The translations under genes were made by a program, and so were the position numbers. A stretch of 64,000 bases of DNA, taken from positions 35,146-99,145 of the forward strand of contig CATKXR010000010.1 in NCBI GenBank assembly GCA_949840805.1, given 5' to 3'. Origin of the DNA: an uncultured Lachnospiraceae bacterium (lineage in GTDB: Bacteria > Bacillota > Clostridia > Lachnospirales > Lachnospiraceae). Positions 35,507 through 42,638 of the stretch are shown here, in pieces. Under the pieces are notes generated by a model that was not told the origin of the DNA, made no database searches, and saw only the letters and a program-made list of their open reading frames with translations. The number at the start of each line of letters is the position of its first letter. Position 1 is the first letter of the stretch.

Positions 35507-35971
35507 TCATAATATTTCTTTATACAAAGTCAAATACGCATTACTCATACGTTCTCTGGAGTATTTTTCTCTCGCAACCTTACACAATTTTTCCATATCA
35601 TTATTATGCTCCAATAGCTTTTCAATCAATTCGGCAAGCGCTCTCACGTTGCCAAATTCCACAAGTGCCTTCGAAACGTGATTTTGATTTCCTATTGTAT
35701 TTGTGACCATTACTGTATTGTTCTTATACTCTTCCTCCGTGATTATTGTCTCTTTAATGCCTCCTTTATCAAACCCACAGACGGGAGTTCTACAGCATTG
35801 TGCCTCAATACAAGTAGTAGGAAAATTTTCCCAAGAACTACATATCACAAAAAGATTTGCAAGTGAGTAAAGCTTTCCTAATAATTTCTGATCATAAATT
35901 CTACCAATAAAAATAATATTTTTTTTCCTTTCCAAAACCAACCGTTTAATCCCTGCAGTCTTCTTCCTCAT
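35507..35971 (-). pseudogene. GT4 glycosyltransferase C-terminal domain fragment
   Basis: 154 codons holding only the donor-binding domain of a GT4 enzyme: NIIFIGRIYDQKLLGKLYSL, ANLFVICSSWENFPTTCIEA, PVCGFDKGGIKETI, with a normal C-terminal helix (REKYSRERMSNAYLTLYKEI). No N-terminal domain precedes it: the frame opens inside the end of the propeller-like gene (26-bp overlap), with GGGAGAG before ATG. It lies upstream of the complementary N-terminal fragment, so the halves are in reversed order. It is either a remnant of a tandem duplicate or, less likely, a separately made domain that complements the N-terminal piece. Confidence 0.75.
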
Positions 35972-37103
35972 AATTCTGACTCTCCCCCAACATATTATTG
36001 CCAAATTTTATTTGATACTCTAACCATTGTCCTTCATAACGTACCGTTGAATTAAAATAGCAATAAACCTTCTCCTGCTCCTTCTGTTTCGGAAATTGAA
36101 TAGTTCCAAATTGAAATAATCCCATTGGCAGTAAATCCTTTTTTTCTGCTGCTATTTCATGTATATTTAATAACTTATCTACACAAAACAAATGTACATA
36201 TCTATCCTTTACACCTTTTCCAATTTTTCTAGTAAGCAAATATCTTTTCCTTTTCATACAAGGATCCGGTTCTACTGAAGTGCTAAAGACAAAGTATTGG
36301 CCGGCCATAGTTGAGTAAATACATGGTCCAGGTAAGTCTTTTACTTTATCAATAACACACGTTAATTCCTCATCTTCTTTTATATCTGATATTAAATACA
36401 TTGCATTATCTTCCAATGGCGTATCAGTACAAAACACCAGGTGATTTTCATAAACAGCTAAAGCACATGCCCGATATTGTTGTTTTCCTATCAACAAAGG
36501 TTTCACGATATGAAAATTCTCTTTTGCCATCCATATTCCGGATCCCTCATCAGTATCTCCTGTTAAAATCCACAAACATTTTCTATATTTATCTGGAATT
36601 ATAGCATGTATATGATTGATCTTTTTACCTTGAAAAGTATATACTTTTTCCCATTGTCCTTTTATTTTAAAGGATCGCATAAATATCGAAACATCTTTTA
36701 GCTCTTTATTAAATGAATATTCTCCATAATAGATTCCATCTGTAAAGCCTTGCACATTTTCCAATTCTGTTATTCTTAATGGATTTCTCATTCCTTTCTT
36801 GAATCTATGTTCTAATTTGATTGTTTTTGTTTGTAAATCATAAAAATATATGCCCCCGCTCATTGAAAACAGATATATTGTGTTCATTATTTTGGCTCCT
36901 TCTGATGGCTCTAATCGTAAAATTCTAGTTGTAATCCTGAACATAGATAATATCTTTTTCCAAGGGTTCATAGGAACTCTTAACGAGTAACTTATTGATC
37001 CATTTTTGGTGTTATATACGATTATCTTTCCTTTTCTATAAGCTAAAAACAGTTCTTTATCTAATTGGTATATTGGCTTTACATTTCTCCGTTTTTTATT
37101 CAT
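35946..37103 (-). CDS. Beta-propeller / BNR-sialidase-like protein of unknown function
   Basis: 385 residues. No signal peptide. Repeated short beta blocks with Tyr/Gly/Asp patterns (GGIYFYDLQTKTIKLEHRF; DGIYYGEYSFN; NHIHAIIPDKYRKCLWILTG; YENHLVFCTDTPLEDNAMYL) suggest a six- or seven-bladed propeller related to BNR/sialidase-like proteins seen in polysaccharide loci. I see no catalytic set, so a binding or scaffold role is possible. It follows the Cys-rich and JAB genes by 23 bp with a weak ribosome site, and may belong to that small group rather than to glycan assembly. Confidence 0.5.
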   Translation of the reverse strand: MNKKRRNVKPIYQLDKELFLAYRKGKIIVYNTKNGSISYSLRVPMNPWKKILSMFRITTRILRLEPSEGAKIMNTIYLFSMSGGIYFYDLQTKTIKLEHRFKKGMRNPLRITELENVQGFTDGIYYGEYSFNKELKDVSIFMRSFKIKGQWEKVYTFQGKKINHIHAIIPDKYRKCLWILTGDTDEGSGIWMAKENFHIVKPLLIGKQQYRACALAVYENHLVFCTDTPLEDNAMYLISDIKEDEELTCVIDKVKDLPGPCIYSTMAGQYFVFSTSVEPDPCMKRKRYLLTRKIGKGVKDRYVHLFCVDKLLNIHEIAAEKKDLLPMGLFQFGTIQFPKQKEQEKVYCYFNSTVRYEGQWLEYQIKFGNNMLGESQNYEEEDCRD

Positions 37104-37126
37104 TTTTTCTAAATACCAGAATAAAG

Positions 37127-37255
37127 TTATTTCGCTTCCTTCCGTTGTTTAAATTGTCCGCAAGTGCATACACCATCATTTTTTATATTTCCTGTGACCA
37201 TACATGTCCTTTGTTGCCAATAAATACAATTCCTGCATCTCTCGTTTTCATTCAT
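37127..37255 (-). CDS. Small Cys-rich protein, 42 aa
   Basis: Starts at ATG preceded by AAAGGA at nine bases and overlaps the JAB gene by 8 bp, so it is coupled to it. The residues CRNCIYWQQRTCMVTGNIKN then DGVCTC show a CxxC...C...CxC set able to bind zinc or an Fe-S cluster. No family recognised. It is probably a partner of the JAB protease. Confidence 0.6.
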   Translation of the reverse strand: MNENERCRNCIYWQQRTCMVTGNIKNDGVCTCGQFKQRKEAK

Positions 37256-37766
37256 TCCTGAATTTCCTTTCACAATGTTTTCTATAGTAATATGGAATTT
37301 TTTCATCATATAAATCAATAATTGTATGGCAATGATATTCTATGCCTTTAACAGTAATAAAAAATACATTTACATTCAATTCTTGACGCGATGTTGAAAA
37401 TATTACAAGCATAGATAAGGCCCCGTTAAAGAACTTTGCAAGTCTTTGATTGGATAAACGATCCTGTACTGAAAACCTAGTATCATCGCAAATATGGCTG
37501 TGCCAGACTCCTAATACACTGGGATTATGTTGAAACTGTTTGATCATCTTTAATGCCTTTTTAGTATGTTGATTTCCATCAAGGACAAAGGAAACTTTAG
37601 ATTTATTAGTAATCTCAGTTGAGGAAGTTGTTCCAACTATAAAATAAACCTTGCCTTCTTTGTAGCCAATTAAAACACCACCAATCTCATAATCATTTTT
37701 TGCATTTTTCAGATCTTTCTCTATTTGGTAGTACACATTTTTTGATAAAATAACCGTGATATCCAT
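37248..37766 (-). CDS. JAB/MPN (JAMM) metalloprotease domain protein
   Basis: 172 residues, a single JAB domain. The zinc-site elements are all present: the upstream Glu in YEIGGVLIGYKEG and the motif VLGVWHSHICDDTRFSVQD (H-x-H, then Ser and Asp). JAMM enzymes cleave isopeptide or peptide bonds after ubiquitin-like proteins, or trim tags in bacterial Ubl and sulfur-carrier systems. No E1, E2 or Ubl gene is adjacent. Instead it lies between a zinc-ribbon microprotein and a Cys-rich microprotein. It is AT-rich like the cassette. Confidence 0.82.
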   Translation of the reverse strand: MDITVILSKNVYYQIEKDLKNAKNDYEIGGVLIGYKEGKVYFIVGTTSSTEITNKSKVSFVLDGNQHTKKALKMIKQFQHNPSVLGVWHSHICDDTRFSVQDRLSNQRLAKFFNGALSMLVIFSTSRQELNVNVFFITVKGIEYHCHTIIDLYDEKIPYYYRKHCERKFRNE

Positions 37767-37778
37767 AAAATAAATATG

Positions 37779-37952
37779 CTATTTTATACGTATCAAATAG
37801 GAACATCCGCAATTTTGGCACTTTGTATTCGGTGCCACATCACCATTTATCAATAGTGGGCCGGGGTATTGCCATCGACAACGAGGACATTCAAAATAGT
37901 CACTATTAAATTTTAAAGTTGGAATTCTTATCTTTTTTTGATTTAGCTTCAT
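37779..37952 (-). CDS. Zinc-ribbon microprotein, 57 aa
   Basis: ATG at 37952 has AGAGGTAG upstream and the frame runs to TAG at 37779, 12 bp before the JAB start. The sequence contains YFECPRCRWQYPGPLLINGD and TKCQNCGCSYL: two CxxC knuckles about 20 residues apart, a classic zinc ribbon, with a basic N-terminus (MKLNQKKIRIP). It is short enough to be missed by ORF cut-offs. Its position as first gene of the JAB group suggests a substrate, adaptor or nucleic-acid-binding partner. Confidence 0.65.
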   Translation of the reverse strand: MKLNQKKIRIPTLKFNSDYFECPRCRWQYPGPLLINGDVAPNTKCQNCGCSYLIRIK

Positions 37953-38011
37953 AATAACTACCTCTTTTCATTTTTTTACATTACTGTTTTACCCTAAAAG
38001 ACAATTTCATT

Positions 38012-39226
38012 TTATTTAGATATTGTATATGTGCTCTCTTTGCTTCTTTTTATCATTTCTGTCAGCCTCTCCATAAACACCCCCTTCCCAAAATTCTCCC
38101 GGAAATACCTCCTCCCCCTCTCCCCCCATCCCTCATAATTCCTTACCTCCCCAATAAACCGGCTCAGGATCCTCCCATACCCTTCCCAATCCCCGGCTCC
38201 CACACACAGCCCGCACCCCGATTCCTCTATCACCCCTTTGGCCGCCCCGTCCGTCGCCGCCAGCACCGGCTTCCCCGCCGCCATATATTCCTGAAGCTTC
38301 CCCGGCATTGTCATCCCAATGAAGCTCCTTCCTGTCAAGGTCAGCAAGCATCCGTCCGCCATCCTGTAAAATTCCGGAAGCTTTTCCGCCGGGAATCGTC
38401 CATGGAACGTCACCCTGTCCGCAAGCTTCAGTTCCTCTGCCAGCCTTTTACTGGCCATAAGCTCCGAACCATCCCCCACGATATGTACATGATAAGATAG
38501 CCCTGCTTCAATCCGGGCGATCCCTTGCAGCAGGCAGGGCATGTCCTGCGCCTTCCCCACATTCCCGCAGAACAAAAGCTGCACCTCCTCCCCCACCGGG
38601 TGAGACAAATCCAGCTCCAGGTAAGTTTCCTCCGCGTGCTGCGGTAAGTATTCCATCTCCGTTTTCAGGCCATGTACCCGTTGCAGATAATCCACAAAGG
38701 GCAGGGAGGTCACGGCGATCCGGTCGCATTGGCGGTACAAAAAGCCGCTCACCTTCTTCATGATCCGAAACAGCGCCTGCCTCTCCCCAATGTCATAGGC
38801 CTTCAGGGATTCCGGCCAAAGGTCACAGCAGTACAAAAGAATCGGGATCCTGTACCTTTTCTTCATAATCCACGCTGGTATCAGGGAAAACACCGGCGAT
38901 GGCTGGTACACAAATATCACGTCAAATTTCTTCCTCATCCAGAGGGCCTCCCAGGACGATGACCATGCCAGGCTTCCATAATTTATTGCTAATCCCACCT
39001 TTCCCGGCCTCCTCCCAATCTCCCAGGTCCGGATCACCTCCGCCCCCTCATAGGAATCCCGGTGCCTTCGGTTTCCCCGGTATTCCTTCGGGATATGCCC
39101 GCTGGGATAATTTGGCAGCCCCGTCAGTACCGTGACCTGATGCCCTTCCTTTATCAGCTCCTTACAGATATCATTGATCCGGAATGCCTCCGGATAAAAA
39201 CGCTGGCTGACCACTAATATCCTCAT
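38012..39226 (-). CDS. WbuB-like GT4 glycosyltransferase
   Basis: 404 residues. Full GT-B enzyme of the WbuB/WcaI group: MRILVVSQRFYPEAFRINDI, VTVLTGLPNYPSGHIPKEYR, LYCCDLWPESLKAY, MPGKLQEYMAAGKPVLAAT with the donor-binding Glu. WbuB-type enzymes transfer L-FucNAc as the second sugar of the repeat, which agrees with capE/capF at the far end of the locus. It is GC-rich in contrast to the AT-rich block that starts immediately downstream, so it marks the edge of the exchanged cassette. ATG overlaps the upstream stop (ATGA). Confidence 0.85.
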   Translation of the reverse strand: MRILVVSQRFYPEAFRINDICKELIKEGHQVTVLTGLPNYPSGHIPKEYRGNRRHRDSYEGAEVIRTWEIGRRPGKVGLAINYGSLAWSSSWEALWMRKKFDVIFVYQPSPVFSLIPAWIMKKRYRIPILLYCCDLWPESLKAYDIGERQALFRIMKKVSGFLYRQCDRIAVTSLPFVDYLQRVHGLKTEMEYLPQHAEETYLELDLSHPVGEEVQLLFCGNVGKAQDMPCLLQGIARIEAGLSYHVHIVGDGSELMASKRLAEELKLADRVTFHGRFPAEKLPEFYRMADGCLLTLTGRSFIGMTMPGKLQEYMAAGKPVLAATDGAAKGVIEESGCGLCVGAGDWEGYGRILSRFIGEVRNYEGWGERGRRYFRENFGKGVFMERLTEMIKRSKESTYTISK

Positions 39227-40608
39227 TTCCTTTTCCCCGCCTTGTACTCTTCCGCGATTGCCGCCGCGTCCTCCGTGCCAAATCCTTCTGTGCTTTCCCT
39301 CATAAACAGGATCTTCACCGTTTTAAATATAATCCCGATATCCATGAGCAGGGAATAATTCTGGATGTACATCAGGTCCAGCTTCAGCTTGTCATAGGCC
39401 GTGGTATTATACTTCCCATACACTTGCGCATACCCGGTCAGGCCGCCCCTGACCTTCATCCGGTAGACGAACTCCGGGATCTGTTTGGTATACAGCTCCA
39501 CATGCTCCACCCGCTCCGGCCTGGGGCCTACTATGCTCATATCCCCTTTTATGATATTGAATATCTGGGGCAGTTCATCGATCCTGGCAGCGCGGATCAC
39601 CCGCCCGACCGGTGTGATCCTGGGGTCCCGGTCTGTAGCCGGGATCCACCTTCCCTCCTTTTCCGCGTTCACAACCATGCTGCGGAACTTGCAGATCCGG
39701 AATATTTTCCCGTCTTTTGTGCAGCGTTCCTGAAAATAAAAAACAGGCCCTCTGTCATGCAGTTTGATTGCCGCTGCCGTGACAAGAAAAACAGGGGACA
39801 ATAAAATAAGCGCCGCCATGGACAGCGCCAGGTCCGCCGCCCTCTTCACTACCCGTTGGTCAAAAGAAAGACCGTGGTTTCTTGAAAGAAGGAGCGGGGT
39901 GTCAAACAGGTGCAGGCTTTCTGCACTCCGTATGATCACATCGGATATTTTGGGGGTTGTATAGGCCCGGATCCCCTTTTCGTAACAATACTTCAGAATC
40001 ACATTCCGGATGTGGGAAGGAAGGTCACAGATCACCACTCCCTCATATTTCCTGATCTTCTCTTTAATCAATGGGATCCCTTCTGAAATGTGGATGGTCT
40101 CCCCGACCACAAAACGGTCGTTCCTGGTGTGAATCTTCCCCATCAGCCCCGCTACCGGATGTTCCCCATAAACCAGCACTACATTCCGCGGGGGATAAAG
40201 TATGCGGTACAGCCTGGTGGAGAAAAAGCTCCAGATCCCAATCAGCAGCAGCTCCGCAGCCGTCATGGCAAAAAGGGGCAGGATATCCTGGAAAGATTTT
40301 GTCAGCAGCGTAATCTGAAGGTATGCCATAATATTGGCGCAGAAAGCGGCCAGGAATTGGGAATAGATCATATTCCCGGTCCGCAGATATCCTACCTTGA
40401 AGCCTCCATAAAGGGTATTGAACAGCACAAGGAAAATCCCATACACTGCCACCATCAGCCAATGGCCGCTCCGGTTATAGGGCGCCTCCATCTTCTGGTT
40501 GTAAAAACGGATCCATATGTACCAAAAGACGGCCATCTCCAGAGAAAGCACAATCATGCTGAAGAGAAATTTCACCATCCGCTTATATTGTTCTCTGTTT
40601 TTATCCAT
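39223..40608 (-). CDS. Polyprenyl-phosphate glycosyl-1-phosphate transferase (initiating enzyme)
   Basis: 461 residues. The N-terminal half has four to five helices and a nucleotide-binding-like domain (NVVLVYGEHPVAGLMGKI). The C-terminal half after one more helix is the Bac_transf catalytic domain: KLHDRGPVFYFQERCTKDGK, FRICKFRSM, RAARIDELPQIFNIIKGDMS and IVGPRPERVEH. It starts repeat-unit synthesis by moving sugar-1-phosphate to undecaprenyl phosphate (WbaP/EpsL type). Its start overlaps the second loaP by 8 bp. Confidence 0.9.
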   Translation of the reverse strand: MDKNREQYKRMVKFLFSMIVLSLEMAVFWYIWIRFYNQKMEAPYNRSGHWLMVAVYGIFLVLFNTLYGGFKVGYLRTGNMIYSQFLAAFCANIMAYLQITLLTKSFQDILPLFAMTAAELLLIGIWSFFSTRLYRILYPPRNVVLVYGEHPVAGLMGKIHTRNDRFVVGETIHISEGIPLIKEKIRKYEGVVICDLPSHIRNVILKYCYEKGIRAYTTPKISDVIIRSAESLHLFDTPLLLSRNHGLSFDQRVVKRAADLALSMAALILLSPVFLVTAAAIKLHDRGPVFYFQERCTKDGKIFRICKFRSMVVNAEKEGRWIPATDRDPRITPVGRVIRAARIDELPQIFNIIKGDMSIVGPRPERVEHVELYTKQIPEFVYRMKVRGGLTGYAQVYGKYNTTAYDKLKLDLMYIQNYSLLMDIGIIFKTVKILFMRESTEGFGTEDAAAIAEEYKAGKRK

Positions 40609-41176
40609 TGTCTTTCCTTAAATGCTCCTTATCTTCCTTAAGCAGGATCCCCAGTACAATTGCCTGCTCCTTCCCCCATAATTTATGGCGGACCATGGCA
40701 TACCTCTTTTTAAACTGGTACCGCTCAACCTTTCCCTGGCAGGCTTTTAAAGGTTCTGAAACTCTGGATACCTCTCCCTTTCCATTTTTTTCCACATAGG
40801 AAAGCCGCACCACATGATCCTTCCCGGATATGGCAGCTAAAAACCCCGCATCCTCTTCCGTCACGGGAAGAAACGTAAGGCCGCCGCACGCCATCCTCAT
40901 GGCCAAAGCCGGAACCTCCCCCAACTGCTTCAAAAAAGAGCTGCACTTTCCCTTTCCGGCCGCATCCCCGAAAACAGCCCTGCCTTTGCAGGTAAGGAAT
41001 ACATATCCTGGAAACAAAGGCTCCACATGGACAATGCTTTTCTGCTGTTTTCTCCAGATCCTCTCCTGGGTAATCACAAAACACTCCTGGTACATTCCCG
41101 GCGGCACAGCCCGGCGGATTTCCTTTATCAGTTCCTCTTCCCTTCCCGGCCACGTTTTTAACAGATACCACGCCAT
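40601..41176 (-). CDS. loaP: LoaP-like NusG paralog (second copy)
   Basis: 191 residues. N-terminal NGN domain (MAWYLLKTWPGREEELIKEI; CFVITQERIWRKQQKSI; PLFPGYVFLTC) and C-terminal KOW-like domain. This is the pattern of LoaP, a specialised NusG/RfaH paralog that lets RNA polymerase read through terminators in long polysaccharide or antibiotic operons. It overlaps the first copy by 19 bp and precedes the initiating transferase. The operon from here to capF is over 37 kb, the kind of unit that needs processive antitermination. Confidence 0.85.
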   Translation of the reverse strand: MAWYLLKTWPGREEELIKEIRRAVPPGMYQECFVITQERIWRKQQKSIVHVEPLFPGYVFLTCKGRAVFGDAAGKGKCSSFLKQLGEVPALAMRMACGGLTFLPVTEEDAGFLAAISGKDHVVRLSYVEKNGKGEVSRVSEPLKACQGKVERYQFKKRYAMVRHKLWGKEQAIVLGILLKEDKEHLRKDNG

Positions 41177-41763
41177 ACATTCCCCCTGGCCCGATACCTG
41201 TCCGGAACGAAAATCCCTGCCTCCACCTTCCCATACCGCAGTTCCTGGCAGATATCTTCCTTCAGGACAATCCCAAGCAACACTGTCTTCTCCTTCCCTA
41301 ACAGCTTCATCCTCACCAATACATGCCGTTTGCCATACTGGTATTTGATAACCTGCAGTATGCAGGCCTTTAGTGGCCCGGATACCTGTAAGATCTTCCC
41401 CTTCCCATCTGTCAACAAATAAGAAAGGCCAATGATATGGTCCTTATCCATAATCTTCTTTAAAAATTCTGCTTCCTCCTTTTCCAGCGCAAGAAAAAAA
41501 GACTCGTCATCTGCCATCAGCTTTGCCATGGCCGGCACTTTCTTCAGGCAAAAAAATAAAGCCTCCGGCTCCTTAGAAGTAATAAACACATATCCCGGGA
41601 AAGCACGTCTCACATGGACAACATTCTGCTGCTGCCTTCTCCAAAGCTGTTCCTGGTAAATCACAAAACATTCGCCGTACAATTCTTTTGGGATCATTTT
41701 GTGTATCAGTCCCGTCAGCTTTTCTTCCTCCCCGGTCCTTGTCTGCAGTACATACCATAACAT
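41158..41763 (-). CDS. loaP: LoaP-like NusG paralog (first copy)
   Basis: 201 residues from ATG with GGAGGAAAGGACAC upstream. The NGN domain (MLWYVLQTRTGEEEKLTGLI; CFVIYQEQLWRRQQQNVVHV; RAFPGYVFITSK) is followed by a KOW-type domain (GPLKACILQVIKYQYGKRHV). It is clearly a paralog of the gene downstream, with moderate identity. It is the first gene of the capsule operon, 190 bp from the left recombination site of the putative invertible promoter. Two copies in tandem could act on different leader signals or as a heteromer. Confidence 0.85.
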   Translation of the reverse strand: MLWYVLQTRTGEEEKLTGLIHKMIPKELYGECFVIYQEQLWRRQQQNVVHVRRAFPGYVFITSKEPEALFFCLKKVPAMAKLMADDESFFLALEKEEAEFLKKIMDKDHIIGLSYLLTDGKGKILQVSGPLKACILQVIKYQYGKRHVLVRMKLLGKEKTVLLGIVLKEDICQELRYGKVEAGIFVPDRYRARGNVWRGIC

Positions 41764-41952
41764 GTGTCCTTTCCTCCGTTCCACTTATAGATCCAAAAAG
41801 GGTAAGCTTCGCCATATCCCAGCTATCAAAAACAGCCCGGATCTCTGCATCATTGCTGCATTCCATAAAAATGCCGCAGCCAGTATTACCCCTTTCAGAG
41901 AAATGCAGCCTCCAGGCTCACAATTTCCCTTCCCGGTTTTGTAGAATATTCC

Positions 41953-41983
41953 AGTGCAACATAATATAGAATTGTGTTGCACT
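41953..41983 (+). repeat. Left site of the inverted-repeat pair (invertible segment)
   Basis: A 31-bp site: 13-bp arm AGTGCAACATAAT, 5-bp core ATAGA, 13-bp arm ATTGTGTTGCACT. The arms form a dyad with one mismatch and the core is asymmetric. It is the same site as 42221-42251 in reverse orientation. Confidence 0.85.
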
Positions 41984-42220
41984 CAACTCTTCTTCCAAAA
42001 CCATGAAAAACGTTGAAAATATAAGGTTTTCCCCGCTCCGGGAACCTTAAGGACCCAGATTGGCAGTCCGGCCCGAAGACCTTAAAAAAGGGATCATAAG
42101 AATTGCAGAAAAATGATTTCTTAAGAAATTTCATCCTGATTTTCCAGAAAATCTTAACCTTTTTGGCCGAAATAATCTTGCAATATGGCAAAAAGAGTGT
42201 TATGATTACGGGGTGATCTG
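41984..42220. other. Putative invertible promoter segment (OFF orientation)
   Basis: 237 bp without a credible gene, enclosed by the two oppositely oriented 31-bp sites. Near its right end is a strong plus-strand promoter (42178-42206) that points away from loaP. Recombination between the cores would turn it to face loaP, with a transcript start near 41991 and a leader of about 230 nt. Facing loaP in the present orientation I see no promoter of comparable quality. The segment also holds an imperfect hairpin (AAGGTTTTCCCCG...CGGGAACCTT, about 42019-42044). No recombinase gene is in the window. Confidence 0.72.
42178..42206 (+). promoter_or_regulatory. Sigma-A promoter inside the invertible segment
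   Basis: -35 TTGCAA (42178-42183), 17-bp spacer, -10 TATGAT (42201-42206) with an extended TG motif at 42198. The predicted start is about 42213, just before the right site. In this orientation there is no plus-strand gene downstream for it to serve. Confidence 0.72.
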
Positions 42221-42251
42221 AGTGCAACACAATTCTATATTGTGTTGCACT
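42221..42251 (-). repeat. Right site of the inverted-repeat pair (invertible segment)
   Basis: 31-bp site with perfect 13-bp dyad arms AGTGCAACACAAT / ATTGTGTTGCACT and core TCTAT, the complement of the left core. Including two flanking bases, the pair agrees at 32 of 33 positions when one copy is reversed. Confidence 0.85.
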
Positions 42252-42638
42252 CAGTACCCATTTATAGAATTTATTTTGATGACAATCAAACAAACAACAA
42301 AAAACGCTCTCAAAGCGCCCAGGTGAAGAAAACCGCCGGCATCAGCCAGCGGTCCCCATAGTTTATCCTGTTTTTTTCGCCAATCCGCAATCCAATATTC
42401 CGATACTCCCACTTTGCAATAGATCTCCATCTTTTCCTTACGGTCATATTGTTCGGTTGCATCTGACAGCACTTCCATCACAAAACGGGGAATTCCGGTA
42501 AAAGACACATTCTTCCGGTCTCTCACATTACAGATAATTGGCACATCCGGCGCCACCATTTTATCATGATTTTCCCGCCACTGATATTGGACACTGTCTC
42601 CGAAGACCCGGCATAGGCTGTCTTTGATCTGGCTTTCC
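42251..42638 (-). pseudogene. Uma2 family endonuclease remnant
   Basis: The open part encodes VAPDVPIICNVRDRKN, FTGIPRFVMEVLSDATEQYD and EIYCKVGVSEYWIADWRKKQ, the core of Uma2 (DUF820) PD-(D/E)XK-like proteins. In-frame codons upstream (CRVFGDSVQYQWRENHDK) continue the family but reach the gpsA stop without a start codon, and the C-terminus after the core is unrelated and runs into the right recombination site. It is therefore truncated at both ends and presumably non-functional. Confidence 0.65.

Noticed and set aside
36995..37952. The JAB gene as part of a complete ubiquitin-like conjugation or CBASS-type system
   Set aside because: No E1, E2, Ubl or cyclase/effector gene is near; only the protease and Cys-rich microproteins are visible.
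41895..42293. A 132-codon frame spanning the segment upstream of loaP
   Set aside because: It crosses both recombination sites and reads their palindromes as protein; the inverted-repeat explanation accounts for the sequence better.
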